This document shows, one piece after another, positions 32,982-42,077 of a DNA stretch of 51,423 nt. Below the pieces are notes generated by a model. That model was not told where the DNA came from and made no database searches. It saw nothing but the letters and a program-made list of their open reading frames with translations. The position numbers and the translations under genes were made by a program. The stretch covers positions 1 to 51,423 of the forward strand of contig NZ_BIMK01000034.1 in assembly GCF_004001045.1 (NCBI RefSeq), in the 5' to 3' direction. Every line of letters begins with the position of its first letter. Within the stretch, counting starts at the first letter, position 1. Origin of the DNA: Paenibacillus chibensis (GTDB taxonomy: Bacteria > Bacillota > Bacilli > Paenibacillales > Paenibacillaceae).

Positions 32982-35282
32982 TCACTTCTTAATTTGGGTT
33001 AATTCTTTATTTAGCCGGTATAGGAATTGGTCTGAGAGATCATCCGACAGGGAAGCGAGCATATCGATCTTGAGCGATTTCAACATGTCGAACATCGGAT
33101 TCTCGCTTAAGTCGCCCATGAACCTCTTCAGAACCGCATTCGCTTGCTCGTTATCCATCAGCGCGCCGATCGTATCGCGGGTCGAATAGACGTCCGGCGT
33201 GATCTCGAGCTCCTCCATTTGAATGTCGTCATGGGCATCCTCCGGCACTTTAAACCAGTTGGATACGACGCCGCCTTTACTTTCCGGAGCCGTATAGCTG
33301 AGGTTGGGCTCATCGCTTTTACTCCATCTGGCGACATCCACATGGATTTCCCCGTCCTGCTGCGAAACCGCCTTAATCTCGTTCCAGCCGTCCTGCAAGC
33401 GGACATTCTCGAACATGAAGATATGATGATCGCCCGTTTTCGCGGCCACTTCCTTGCCGTTCACATACAGGGTCACTTCGTCGCAGTTCGAGTAAATTTT
33501 GACGTTCATGTCGGCATCCGGCCGGTCAATGAACCGTTTGCCGGCAATATGGACGAATTTGCGGTCAGACCAATGGGCTTTGTACAGATAGAAGGCGTCT
33601 TTTTTGATTTTGCGGTCATACGTGACCAAGCCCTTGTTGTTTCTCCCCTTCACGCCGCCTTCATCACGGATGTTGGCGCCGAAGTCGAACATGTTCCACA
33701 CATAAGTGCCCCAGAGGTACGGGCGTTTCGCGAAAATATTCCAAACCTTTTCATGCAAGAGCGCATGGTATTCTTCCGTATAATCCTTCACCTTCGGATC
33801 GCTGCTGTGATATTGCAGGATTCCCTCGACGCCGTATTCCGAGATGCCAAGCTTCGCGTTCGGATTCAGCTCGTGATAACGGTCCAGCCAGCTTTCGAAA
33901 TCCTCCGGTTTCCCGCCGTACCAGCCGAAGTAATGGTTATAACCGACCACATCGGTGATGTAGTTGTACGCATCGTCCATTTCGACGAAGCTGACATTCG
34001 CCATCGTCGTGAGACGGGTCGGATCTTCCTTTTTCGTCAGCTCATGCAATTGTTGGACCAATCGCCGGACTTCCGGCCGGTCGCCGCCGATTTGGATTTC
34101 GTTCTGTACGCCCCAGAACATGATCGACGGATGATTGAAGTTCTGACGGATGAGCTCGATCATCTGCTGCTTGGCGTTGACGCCTTCGAGCTCGGTCTTC
34201 GACATAACCGAAATGAACGGAATCTCCGCCCAGATCACCATGCCTTCCTGGTCGCACAGATCGTAGAAATATTGATCATGCTGATAGTGGGCCAGGCGAA
34301 TCGAAGTGGCGCCGACTTCTTTGATCAGCTCCATATCTTCTTGATGCTCCCGTTTCGTAATGGCCCAGCCCATGTCTTTGCGGTCCTGGTGCCGGGAAAC
34401 CCCGTGCAAGGGAAGATGCTCGCCGTTCAAGAAGAAGCCTTGCTCGGGATCGACCTTGAAATATCGTACGCCGAACGGAATCGAAACCTCGTCGATCGTA
34501 TCGTTAAAGCTGGTGATGGACACCTTGGCTTGATAAAGATAGGCATGTTTGCGGCCGTTCCATAGTACCGGATGCTCGATGACGGCAGGGACAACCACTT
34601 CCTTCGTTTCTCCGGCTGCGAGGAAGACTTCCTGCGCCGCATAAGCAACGGATTCTCCGCGTGGATCGAGCAGATCCACCCAAAGTCTGACTTTCTTTTC
34701 TTCGTCCCGATCATTCGTAATTTTGGTTTTGACGCTCAAGCTGGCACGTTCATTCGTGACGTCGTCCTGGACGACATACACGCCTTGGGAGCCGTAATCG
34801 AGTAAATCGAAATGGACCGGATTCGCGATTACCAGATTGACATCCCGATAGATCCCGCCATAGAACGTAAAGTCGGCCATTTGGGGATACACATCGTCAT
34901 AGAGCGCGTTATCGACCTTCACTGCCAATAGATTGGTTTTGCCGAATTCGACCGCGTCCGTAATATCAAAGCGGAAGATGGAGTACCCGCCTTTATGCTG
35001 CCCGACATGGACGGTGTTCACGTACACATCCGTAATGCTGTTCGACCCGTGAAACTCGATGAAAATGGCATTGCCTTGCTCGCGGGACGAAATGGTGAAC
35101 TCTTTGCGGTACCAGCAGGCCCCTTTGAAATATTCGAAGCCGTTCGCTCCGTCGATCGCATTCCAAGTATGGGGAAGATCGACGGATTCACCGTTCCCGT
35201 TCTCAAAGGCGGCTTGAATGGCCGCTTCGTCATCATCCTTTATAAATTTCCAGCCTTGGTTCAGATTCGATATTTTTCGCAC
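32982..35282 (-). CDS. GH2 beta-galactosidase/beta-glucuronidase
   Basis: The 766-residue protein has the GH2 order: sugar-binding jelly roll (about 1-175), immunoglobulin-like domain (about 180-275), TIM barrel (about 280-590) and a C-terminal beta domain. The acid/base Glu lies in WGVQNE (about residue 393) and the nucleophile Glu in GISEYG (about 480). The barrel entry has LHGVSRHQDRKDMGWAI and RLAHYQHDQYFYDLCDQEG. It lacks a signal peptide and acts inside the cell. The start is GTG at 35282 with AAGGGGG eight bases upstream. Sugar specificity (galactoside, glucuronide or mannoside) cannot be settled. A cre site lies at its promoter, and the GPH symporter follows in the same operon. Confidence 0.9.
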   Translation of the reverse strand: MRKISNLNQGWKFIKDDDEAAIQAAFENGNGESVDLPHTWNAIDGANGFEYFKGACWYRKEFTISSREQGNAIFIEFHGSNSITDVYVNTVHVGQHKGGYSIFRFDITDAVEFGKTNLLAVKVDNALYDDVYPQMADFTFYGGIYRDVNLVIANPVHFDLLDYGSQGVYVVQDDVTNERASLSVKTKITNDRDEEKKVRLWVDLLDPRGESVAYAAQEVFLAAGETKEVVVPAVIEHPVLWNGRKHAYLYQAKVSITSFNDTIDEVSIPFGVRYFKVDPEQGFFLNGEHLPLHGVSRHQDRKDMGWAITKREHQEDMELIKEVGATSIRLAHYQHDQYFYDLCDQEGMVIWAEIPFISVMSKTELEGVNAKQQMIELIRQNFNHPSIMFWGVQNEIQIGGDRPEVRRLVQQLHELTKKEDPTRLTTMANVSFVEMDDAYNYITDVVGYNHYFGWYGGKPEDFESWLDRYHELNPNAKLGISEYGVEGILQYHSSDPKVKDYTEEYHALLHEKVWNIFAKRPYLWGTYVWNMFDFGANIRDEGGVKGRNNKGLVTYDRKIKKDAFYLYKAHWSDRKFVHIAGKRFIDRPDADMNVKIYSNCDEVTLYVNGKEVAAKTGDHHIFMFENVRLQDGWNEIKAVSQQDGEIHVDVARWSKSDEPNLSYTAPESKGGVVSNWFKVPEDAHDDIQMEELEITPDVYSTRDTIGALMDNEQANAVLKRFMGDLSENPMFDMLKSLKIDMLASLSDDLSDQFLYRLNKELTQIKK

Positions 35283-35334
35283 AGCAAGACCCCCTTGGTT
35301 GATATCGCGCTTGCAATGCTCGAAAAAGCATTTG

Positions 35335-35358
35335 TGAAAGCGCTTTTATTGAATTATA
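35335..35358 (-). promoter_or_regulatory. GH2 operon promoter with CcpA (cre) site
   Basis: TGAAAGCGCTTTTA (35335-35348) matches the cre consensus TGWAANCGNTNWCA at 13 of 14 positions. On the minus strand a TATAAT (35353-35358) lies immediately upstream, so the cre sits just after the -10, where CcpA blocks initiation or elongation. The -35 is poor, consistent with activator need. Confidence 0.65.
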
Positions 35359-35444
35359 GTAGTTCTAAGGTCTTGGATATCGCACGATTTTTGCTTTAAT
35401 AGCACATTTTTGATTCATTTTGAATCGAGAAGGGGGAGACCGCT

Positions 35445-36707
35445 ATGAATCGGATGCTTGAGGCTTTTCATGACCACTTCCAAAAAATCGGCTTCATGAT
35501 CCATACGCTTACGAAGATGGATGTGCGGATCACCGATCCAAACGGGGCGATGCTCGTTCAGCAGGTCCATCATGAAATTCCGGCCGTGCTGCAGCATCTC
35601 CATGAGGATTTCTCCGTCATCAACAGCAGTCTTGAAAATCATCCGCCGAATCGGTTCATACATTATGTGAATGCGTATGATCTCGGGTACGTGGCGGCAG
35701 GCATCTGGGATAGGGAGGAATTTTGCGGATCGGTGGTCGTAGGACCTCTATTGTCGGGCATTCCGTCCATGGATGTCCTGAGCTCGAGCATGGCTCTTCA
35801 GCAGCTTCCGCTCGGTCAACGGACGCCTTTATGGACATTTTACGAATCGCTTCCCGTGATTTCCGGCGTGGAAAAGGATGCCCTTGGCGATTTGCTCATT
35901 CGCCTGTCTCGCGTAGAACCGATCCAGGCACATGAGATCGCGCTGCAGCCCAAGCCTCTTCCCTTGGAGGATACAACCGAAATTCTGGCTGAAAGCAACC
36001 AGATCATCGAAGAGAGATACGAAGGCGAGAAGATGATGATCGATCTCATCGCGAAGGGGGACAAGAAAGCGATCCGGATGATCCATAGGGAACAGAACCC
36101 CCTTCAGTTATTTTTGAACCGATTTCCGGGCCAGCCGATTCGTGCCGTCAAGAACAGCTTGCTGGTTTTGAATACGTTGTGCAGAATCGCTGCCGAAAAA
36201 GGAGGCGTTCATCCCGTGTTCATTCATCATATATCGGGAAAATTCTCGGTGTTGATCGAAAGGGTGTCCTCCCTTCAGCAAAGCAACACGATGATGATCC
36301 AGATCGTGAATGAGTATTGCGAATTGACGCATACCTATTCGACCCGGAATTACAGCTCCATCGTGAAAAAGGCGGTGAATTACATCCAGTTCTATCTGGA
36401 TCATCCCTTGACCTTGCAGGAAACTGCCGATGCCATCCATGTGAATTCCACCCATCTTTCCAGAAAGTTTAAGGAGGAGACCGGCATGAACGTGATTGAG
36501 TATATCCATAGGATGAGGGTCGAAAACGCCAAATCCTATTTAATCCGGGGGAAGCACAGCGTTACGGAAATTGCCTTTATGCTGGGGTTTAATGATGCCA
36601 ATTATTTCGCAAGAATATTTAAAAAAATCACTTCCCTCACGCCGTCCCAATATGTGAAAAGCTGCGAAAAACGCTCTTTGCATCGCTCTTCAGCCCCCAA
36701 CAAGTAA
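35445..36707 (+). CDS. AraC family transcriptional regulator
   Basis: The 420-residue protein has an N-terminal sensor region (about 1-170, GYVAAGIWDREEFCGSVVVGP, possibly PocR-like), a helical middle, and a C-terminal AraC domain (about 310-410): LTLQETADAIHVNSTHLSRKFKEETGMNVIEYIHRMRVENAKSYL and VTEIAFMLGFNDANYFARIFKKITSLTPSQY. It has no membrane helix. It is divergent from the GH2-symporter operon, with a 162-base shared promoter region, and is likely its activator. AAGGGGGAG precedes the ATG. Confidence 0.88.
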   Translation: MNRMLEAFHDHFQKIGFMIHTLTKMDVRITDPNGAMLVQQVHHEIPAVLQHLHEDFSVINSSLENHPPNRFIHYVNAYDLGYVAAGIWDREEFCGSVVVGPLLSGIPSMDVLSSSMALQQLPLGQRTPLWTFYESLPVISGVEKDALGDLLIRLSRVEPIQAHEIALQPKPLPLEDTTEILAESNQIIEERYEGEKMMIDLIAKGDKKAIRMIHREQNPLQLFLNRFPGQPIRAVKNSLLVLNTLCRIAAEKGGVHPVFIHHISGKFSVLIERVSSLQQSNTMMIQIVNEYCELTHTYSTRNYSSIVKKAVNYIQFYLDHPLTLQETADAIHVNSTHLSRKFKEETGMNVIEYIHRMRVENAKSYLIRGKHSVTEIAFMLGFNDANYFARIFKKITSLTPSQYVKSCEKRSLHRSSAPNK

Positions 36708-36823
36708 AAAAATCTAAACCACATGTCAACAATTTAAAATTGCGCCGCCTCCGGCATGGAACTACAATTTGAACAACAAACCGGGTACGTTCAAGTTCCC
36801 CCTTCAGGAGGCGATGCGCTGGT

Positions 36824-37927
36824 ATGACAAAGTCGGGACGTTCACGGATGAAGTATGTATGGGCCGTCGCCGGCTGTTTAGTGCTGTCCGTATGCGCTTC
36901 GGCGGTGCTGGCCAAAGAGAAGCGGATGCCGGAGGATACGGTCACTGGCAGCAGCGAAGCCATCGCCACGGTGGACGGCATGCCGATCGCTATGCCGGAG
37001 TTCGAAAAGGCAGCGCGGCGGAATATGTCCGGCGTACTGAGCTATTTTCACGAAAAATACGGCGCGGCGCAGACGTCCGGCTTCTGGAAGAGCTCCTTCG
37101 GGGGCGAAGTGCCGCTCGCGGTCCTGAAGCAGAAAGCGCTGGACGATGCCGTCCGCACGAAAATCCGGCAGCGGATTGCGGCGGACGAGGGCGTGCTTGG
37201 GGATATCAGCTATTCGGGCTTTTTGCGCGGGCTGGAGCAGGAAAATGCCCGGCGCGCGAAGGCCGCCGCCAATCATGAGGTCATTTACGGGCCTATCCAG
37301 TATAACGAGGATACCTATTTCGAATATGTGATGACGAACGCGACCACGGCGGTGAAGCGGGGGATGCTCGCGGATCTGCGCAGCCATGCGGAGGAGCAGA
37401 CGCTGAAGGCTTTTTATGAGCAGCATAAGCGGGAGCTGTACCAGACGCCGGGCTCGGCCCGGGTGCTCAGCTTGTCGGCATCTTTTTTGAATGCGGATCA
37501 AGAGGTAGACCCTGCGCAGAAGAAGAAGGCTGCAGCCCGGCTGCGGGAAGCGGAAGCGAAGCTGAAGCAGGGCGCGACGTTTGAGGAGATCGCCCGCATA
37601 TATGCGGACAGGGGTGCCGCGCAGGAGCTGAGCTTTAACCTCGCGAACGACCGGCAAAACGCGCGGAGCCCGGTGGCACAGACGGCTGCCCGGATGAAAG
37701 CCGGGGAGACGAGCGGCATCGTCGAGGAGAACGGGAGCCTGTATCTGCTGAAGTGTACGGAGAAAGTCGAACCGGGATCGGCATTCAGCAAGTACGAGGA
37801 TATGAAGGATCAGGTGGAGCAGGATACCATCGACTGGCAGTACGAGGAGCGGATTCGTCAGAAGCTGGCCGCAGCCGAGATCAAGGTAGACGAATCTCTG
37901 TATGAAGCATGGAACGTCCAGAATTAG
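36824..37927 (+). CDS. Exported PpiC/SurA-like foldase
   Basis: The 367-residue protein has a signal sequence (MKYVWAVAGCLVLSVCASAVLA from the internal Met at 36848; cleavage after VLA). It then shows a SurA/PrsA-like helical N-domain (VDGMPIAMPEFEKAARRNM) and a C-terminal parvulin-like domain (RVLSLSASFLN... FEEIARIYADRGAAQELSFNLANDRQ... MKAGETSGIVEENGSLYLLKC). Such proteins help secreted proteins fold outside the membrane. The start at 36824 has GGAGG 12 bases upstream. No lipobox is present. It lies directly before the secreted beta-helix gene and may be its dedicated chaperone. Isomerase-site residues are degenerate, so enzyme activity is doubtful. Confidence 0.75.
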   Translation: MTKSGRSRMKYVWAVAGCLVLSVCASAVLAKEKRMPEDTVTGSSEAIATVDGMPIAMPEFEKAARRNMSGVLSYFHEKYGAAQTSGFWKSSFGGEVPLAVLKQKALDDAVRTKIRQRIAADEGVLGDISYSGFLRGLEQENARRAKAAANHEVIYGPIQYNEDTYFEYVMTNATTAVKRGMLADLRSHAEEQTLKAFYEQHKRELYQTPGSARVLSLSASFLNADQEVDPAQKKKAAARLREAEAKLKQGATFEEIARIYADRGAAQELSFNLANDRQNARSPVAQTAARMKAGETSGIVEENGSLYLLKCTEKVEPGSAFSKYEDMKDQVEQDTIDWQYEERIRQKLAAAEIKVDESLYEAWNVQN

Positions 37928-38050
37928 ACTTAAGCGTTACCCGACAATTTTGTAAACGCTTCACTTCCAGTCTGTGAGGCATTACATAAGGCGAAGCGGG
38001 AGCTAATTTTCCGCATTTGCCAAACATGAATTGAGGGAGGATACAAGCTC

Positions 38051-40141
38051 ATGTTAAAAAGGACAGCCAGAAAAGCATTCAGCGTGCTGACGGCCATGCT
38101 GCTCGTCACGGGATGGATCGGCGCCGATTCTGCGGTCAAGGCGGACGGGGCGCCGGGGACGACCTACTACGTCGACAACGCCGCGGGCAATGACAGCAAC
38201 GCGGGCACGAATCCGGATAAGGCGTGGAAAAGCCTGGACAAGATCAACGCGACGACGTTCGCGCCGGGCGACCATATTTTGTTCAAGGCCGGGGGCTCCT
38301 GGCAGGGACAGCTGTGGCCGAAGGGCTCGGGCGCGGACGGCAGTCCGATCGTCATCGACAAGTACGGCTCCGGCGGCAAGCCGCTGATCGCCGGCGTGAC
38401 GAGCGAGCTGCAGACGGTCTTTTTGAAAAACCAGCAGTATTGGGAGATCAACAATCTGGAAGTAACGAACCCGTCTCCGGAGCCGTTCTCCCGGGATTGG
38501 AAGGGTGCGCGCGGGGAACGCCGCGGGGTCTACATCCTGAACGAGGAAAGCGGCATTCTGAATCATATTTACATCAAAAATCTGAACATCCATGACGTGG
38601 ACGGCGTGTATACGACGCGCTCGGGCGGAATTATTTTCGATTCCGTGGGCTCCTGGGTGCCGAGCGCTTTTCACGACGTGCTAATTGACGGCAATACGCT
38701 GACCGACGTGGACGCGTATGGCATCTATATCAGCTCGAACTGTATCGTGCGCTACGGCATGGGCGATCTATGGGAATGGGTACCGAAGCCTTACGGGCCA
38801 TGGACGCCTTCTACCCAAGTGAAAATTTCGAACAACACCGTCGTCCGCGCTGCGACCGGCGGCATCGCCTGGAACGTCACGGACGGCGCGGTCGTCGAGC
38901 ATAACACGGTGCAGGAGGCGACATACCTGGCGACCAACGCGTCGATCTGGTGGGCATACGCCGACAACAACGTAGTGCAGTACAACGAATCGTTCGCGGC
39001 CAAGAACGGCTCCGAGGATGGCACCGGCTTCGACGTCGATGCAGGCAACCTCGGTTCGCTCGTGCAGTACAACTACAGCCACGACAACGCCGGCGGGTTT
39101 ATGCTGTACGTCAACGATACCTACAACACGATCAACACGATCGTGCGCTATAACATTAGCCAGAACGACAAAGCCCGCATCTTCCGCTACAGCGGATCGA
39201 TCGACACGGTGCTCAATTACAACAATACGGTCTACGTCGGCGCAGCCTCCGGCAACCCGGTCATGAGCGATTACTTCACGAAATCGTCGGGCAGCCCGAA
39301 AAACATCAAAAACTACAACAACGTCTACTACAGCGTGGGAGATAAGGGCTGGACCCTGACGGGGCAGACCTTCGACTATAACGCCTATTACGGCGGCAAA
39401 ACGCTTGTCAGCTCGGACGCACACAAGGTGACCGCGAGTCCGAAGCTGGTTAGCCCCGGCAGCGGCGGCACCGGCATGAACACGGTGAACGGCTACCAGC
39501 TGCAGAGCGACTCTCCGCTCATCGGCGCGGGCGTTCCGATTGCGGACAACGGCGGCCGCGACTACTTCGGCAACCCGCTGTACAACGGGGATCCGGATAT
39601 TGGCGCGTTCGAGTACCAGGGAACGGTGCCGCCGGCCACCGGCAAAACGCCGATCACCTATACGCCGGCTCCGATCACGCCAATGCCGAAGCCGCCCGGC
39701 CCGGACCCGGGGAACCTGGCGCCGCTCGCGACCGCTACGGCTTCCGTGGCAACCCTGTCCGGCAGCTCCATTAAGGGCCTGACCGACGGTTCCTACGATA
39801 AAGCGTGGTCCAGCGTGGCCCAAGGCGTGACGTTCCCCAACGACATTACGCTCGACTTCGGGACGAAACCGGTGACGGCCAGCCAGATCAAGGTCGTGAC
39901 GAGATTCGGAACGGGCCAGGGCGTCACCAAGCTGGACCTGGAATACTATAACGGCACGGCCTGGGTACCGCTTAAGCAGGGCATTCAGTGGACCTGGAAG
40001 TACGGGGATCAGACGAACGAAGCGCAGACCGTGGATTTCAACCGGACGACCGCGACGAAATTCCGTCTCAAAATCCAGGCAGCCAATCTGAAGTGGGGCA
40101 ATTTCGCGATCAACGAGCTTGAAATGTACGACAAGCATTAG
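38051..40141 (+). CDS. Secreted right-handed beta-helix protein with discoidin-like domain
   Basis: The 696-residue protein has a signal peptide (about 1-33, cleaved near VKADG). It opens with TTYYVDNAAGNDSNAGTNPDKAWKSLDKIN, the usual entry of DUF1565/pectate-lyase-type parallel beta-helices. Many short helix rungs follow (NNTVVRAATGGIAWN, HNTVQEATY, YNYSHDNAGGFMLY), to about residue 520, ending with DPDIGAFEYQG. After a Pro-rich linker (about 525-560) comes an F5/8-type C (discoidin/CBM32-like) domain to the C-terminus (NLAPLATATASVATLSGSS...). It is probably a polysaccharide lyase or hydrolase acting outside the cell on plant polymers. The catalytic residues cannot be identified by eye. GGGAGG precedes the ATG. 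Confidence 0.82.
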   Translation: MLKRTARKAFSVLTAMLLVTGWIGADSAVKADGAPGTTYYVDNAAGNDSNAGTNPDKAWKSLDKINATTFAPGDHILFKAGGSWQGQLWPKGSGADGSPIVIDKYGSGGKPLIAGVTSELQTVFLKNQQYWEINNLEVTNPSPEPFSRDWKGARGERRGVYILNEESGILNHIYIKNLNIHDVDGVYTTRSGGIIFDSVGSWVPSAFHDVLIDGNTLTDVDAYGIYISSNCIVRYGMGDLWEWVPKPYGPWTPSTQVKISNNTVVRAATGGIAWNVTDGAVVEHNTVQEATYLATNASIWWAYADNNVVQYNESFAAKNGSEDGTGFDVDAGNLGSLVQYNYSHDNAGGFMLYVNDTYNTINTIVRYNISQNDKARIFRYSGSIDTVLNYNNTVYVGAASGNPVMSDYFTKSSGSPKNIKNYNNVYYSVGDKGWTLTGQTFDYNAYYGGKTLVSSDAHKVTASPKLVSPGSGGTGMNTVNGYQLQSDSPLIGAGVPIADNGGRDYFGNPLYNGDPDIGAFEYQGTVPPATGKTPITYTPAPITPMPKPPGPDPGNLAPLATATASVATLSGSSIKGLTDGSYDKAWSSVAQGVTFPNDITLDFGTKPVTASQIKVVTRFGTGQGVTKLDLEYYNGTAWVPLKQGIQWTWKYGDQTNEAQTVDFNRTTATKFRLKIQAANLKWGNFAINELEMYDKH

Positions 40142-40214
40142 CACGGCCAAGGACAGACATGGAGCACGGGAGGGACATGCTAGTGGCGTTCCTTCCCTGT
40201 TTCATGAAATATGC

Positions 40215-40250
40215 AAAAAGGAATCTTCCATAGGGATGGTTCTTTTTTTG
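40215..40250 (+). terminator. Terminator after the beta-helix gene
   Basis: AAG-AATC-TTCC pairs with GGGA-GGTTCTT, with two single-base bulges, followed by seven Ts. The stem is imperfect. Confidence 0.5.
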
Positions 40251-40329
40251 TTAATTACTATACTTAAATAAAAGAAACATTTTCAATTCAACTAGAGTAG
40301 CGGACATGAACGACTAACGGGGGTAAGAC

Positions 40330-42075
40330 ATGAAGCTGCAGGCGGTAGGCAAGTCATCCAAATGGTACGTATACCAAAAAATCGTGATCGTGTTCATCTT
40401 GTTTATGCTTCCTCTCCTATCGATGAACATCTGGCTGAATTACAAGGGAATGTCCATCACCAAGCATGCCATCCTGAATTCCTCATTGGCAGGCGCATCT
40501 TTTTATTCCAAACAGCTCGACAAGGAAATGTATTTCATCCGCAATTTGCAGCTCCAGCTGCTGAACGACAAAGACCTTCAGAAGCTCGGTTTCCGTGGAG
40601 GCATGCTTGAGAACTATGAGGAGGTCCAGCTGATCGACCAAGTCCGGGACAGGCTGTCGACCCTTACTGTATCCAGCGATTACGTGGTGAGCGCCGGCGT
40701 GTACGTCGAGGCGGTCGGCAAGACCCTGTCCACCGATACCGGCGTCACGAATACGCCCAACGCGGAGATGCAGCTGATCTCGTCCCTGATGGCGGAGAAG
40801 CCGAAGCCCTCGTTCTACCGGAGCGGCAGCCGAATCTTCCTGATCGAAACGGAAAATAACGGCGGCATCTGGTCCTTTATCGAAATTTCCAGGCCCAAGC
40901 TGCTTGAGGCGTTGCAGGAAATCGCCGCACTCTACCCGCAGTCCGAGGTGCTGCTCGGCAGCAAGGAGCTCGGCACGGTATTGACGACGGCGAAGGACAT
41001 GAAGGAGTCGAACCGGATGCTCGGCCTGACGTCGGAGCCCGCCGTGCAGGACGCGGGCGCGTCCGAAATCCGCAAGCTGAACGGCGTGAGCTATTTTATC
41101 ATCCCGAACCAGGTCAGCTCGCTGCATCTGTCCCTGCTGATGTACGTAAACCAGAATGAAATCACGCGTCCCCTGAGCCATTTTATTACCTGGTTCTATA
41201 CGCTGTTTATTATAGCGGTCATCGTGATGGTGCTGTATTCTTTTTCGGTCAACCTGATGATCCACCGGCCGCTGTCGAAGCTGGTCAAGGCGTTCCACAT
41301 GATTGAAACCGATAATTTGAACATTGTCATCGATTCCAAGACGAAGGATGAATTCCATTACGTGTTTAACAGCTTCAACAATATGGCTTATAAGCTCAAA
41401 AATTCGATCGAGGAAAATTACGAACAAAAAATAGCCCTGCAGCATTCCCAGCTCAAGCAGCTGCAGTCGCAGATCAACCCGCATTTTTTGTATAACAGCT
41501 TTTTCAACATCTACATGATGTGCAAGGTCGGCGACGCCGACAGCGCGGCCGAGCTCTCGCAGAAGCTGGGAAGCTATTACCAGTATATTACGCGGAGCGG
41601 GGCGGACGAGGTGCCGTTTTACAAGGAATACCGCCATGCGCTCGACTACTGCGACATCCAGTGCATCCGGTTCTCGAACCGCATCGCGGTCGAATACGAG
41701 GCTATGGCCGACGTTCCGCCTTCCCTGACCGTGCCGCGGCTTATCATCCAGCCTATCGTCGAGAACGTGTTCGAGCATGCGTTCGAAGACGGCATGATGG
41801 AAGGCATGATCTATATCGGCACCGAATACCAAGGCGGAAGGCTGCGGGTGACCGTGGAGGACAACGGGAATTTGGCGCAGGATGACGTGATCGAGCGGCT
41901 GCGCGAGAAGCTGGCGATGGATTCGAAGCTGATCGAGAACACGGGTCTCGTGAACGTGAACAACCGTTTGCAGCTGAAATACGGGCCGGACAGCGGATTA
42001 TTCGTATCCAAAAGCGCTTACGGCGGCTTAAGAGTGGATCTGATCATTATGCTTGATGACAAAGAGGAGGCGTAA
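40330..42075 (+). CDS. YesM-type sensor histidine kinase
   Basis: The 581-residue protein has two membrane helices (about 17-35 and 290-312) flanking an extracellular dCache-like domain, a HAMP linker, and a LytS/YesM-type kinase: phosphorylatable His in INPHFLYNSF (about residue 385), N-box IIQPIVENVFEHAF and a C-terminal NTGLVNVNNRL in place of the usual GIGLxN. A dCache domain of this class senses extracellular oligosaccharides or binding proteins. The gene is two bases from its response regulator, confirming the pair. It lies just upstream of an SBP-permease operon that it probably controls. Confidence 0.92.
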   Translation: MKLQAVGKSSKWYVYQKIVIVFILFMLPLLSMNIWLNYKGMSITKHAILNSSLAGASFYSKQLDKEMYFIRNLQLQLLNDKDLQKLGFRGGMLENYEEVQLIDQVRDRLSTLTVSSDYVVSAGVYVEAVGKTLSTDTGVTNTPNAEMQLISSLMAEKPKPSFYRSGSRIFLIETENNGGIWSFIEISRPKLLEALQEIAALYPQSEVLLGSKELGTVLTTAKDMKESNRMLGLTSEPAVQDAGASEIRKLNGVSYFIIPNQVSSLHLSLLMYVNQNEITRPLSHFITWFYTLFIIAVIVMVLYSFSVNLMIHRPLSKLVKAFHMIETDNLNIVIDSKTKDEFHYVFNSFNNMAYKLKNSIEENYEQKIALQHSQLKQLQSQINPHFLYNSFFNIYMMCKVGDADSAAELSQKLGSYYQYITRSGADEVPFYKEYRHALDYCDIQCIRFSNRIAVEYEAMADVPPSLTVPRLIIQPIVENVFEHAFEDGMMEGMIYIGTEYQGGRLRVTVEDNGNLAQDDVIERLREKLAMDSKLIENTGLVNVNNRLQLKYGPDSGLFVSKSAYGGLRVDLIIMLDDKEEA

Positions 42076-42077
42076 CC

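Noticed and set aside
33144..34565. Long plus-strand open frame (473 codons) opposite the GH2 gene
   Set aside because: It is antisense to a clear GH2 enzyme with catalytic motifs, has no ribosome site, and its product is unlike any protein. Such mirror frames are common in GC-rich coding DNA.
37951..37964. Possible cre site before the beta-helix gene (TGTAAACGCTTCAC)
   Set aside because: The left half fits but the right half fails at three positions; too weak to report as a site.
38768..40150. Minus-strand 460-codon frame opposite the beta-helix gene
   Set aside because: The encoded sequence is rich in Arg/Val/Ala repeats from reversed GC-rich codons; the plus-strand gene has a signal peptide and domains.
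40483..41832. Minus-strand 449-codon frame opposite the histidine kinase
   Set aside because: Shadow of the kinase gene; no start signal or recognisable domain.
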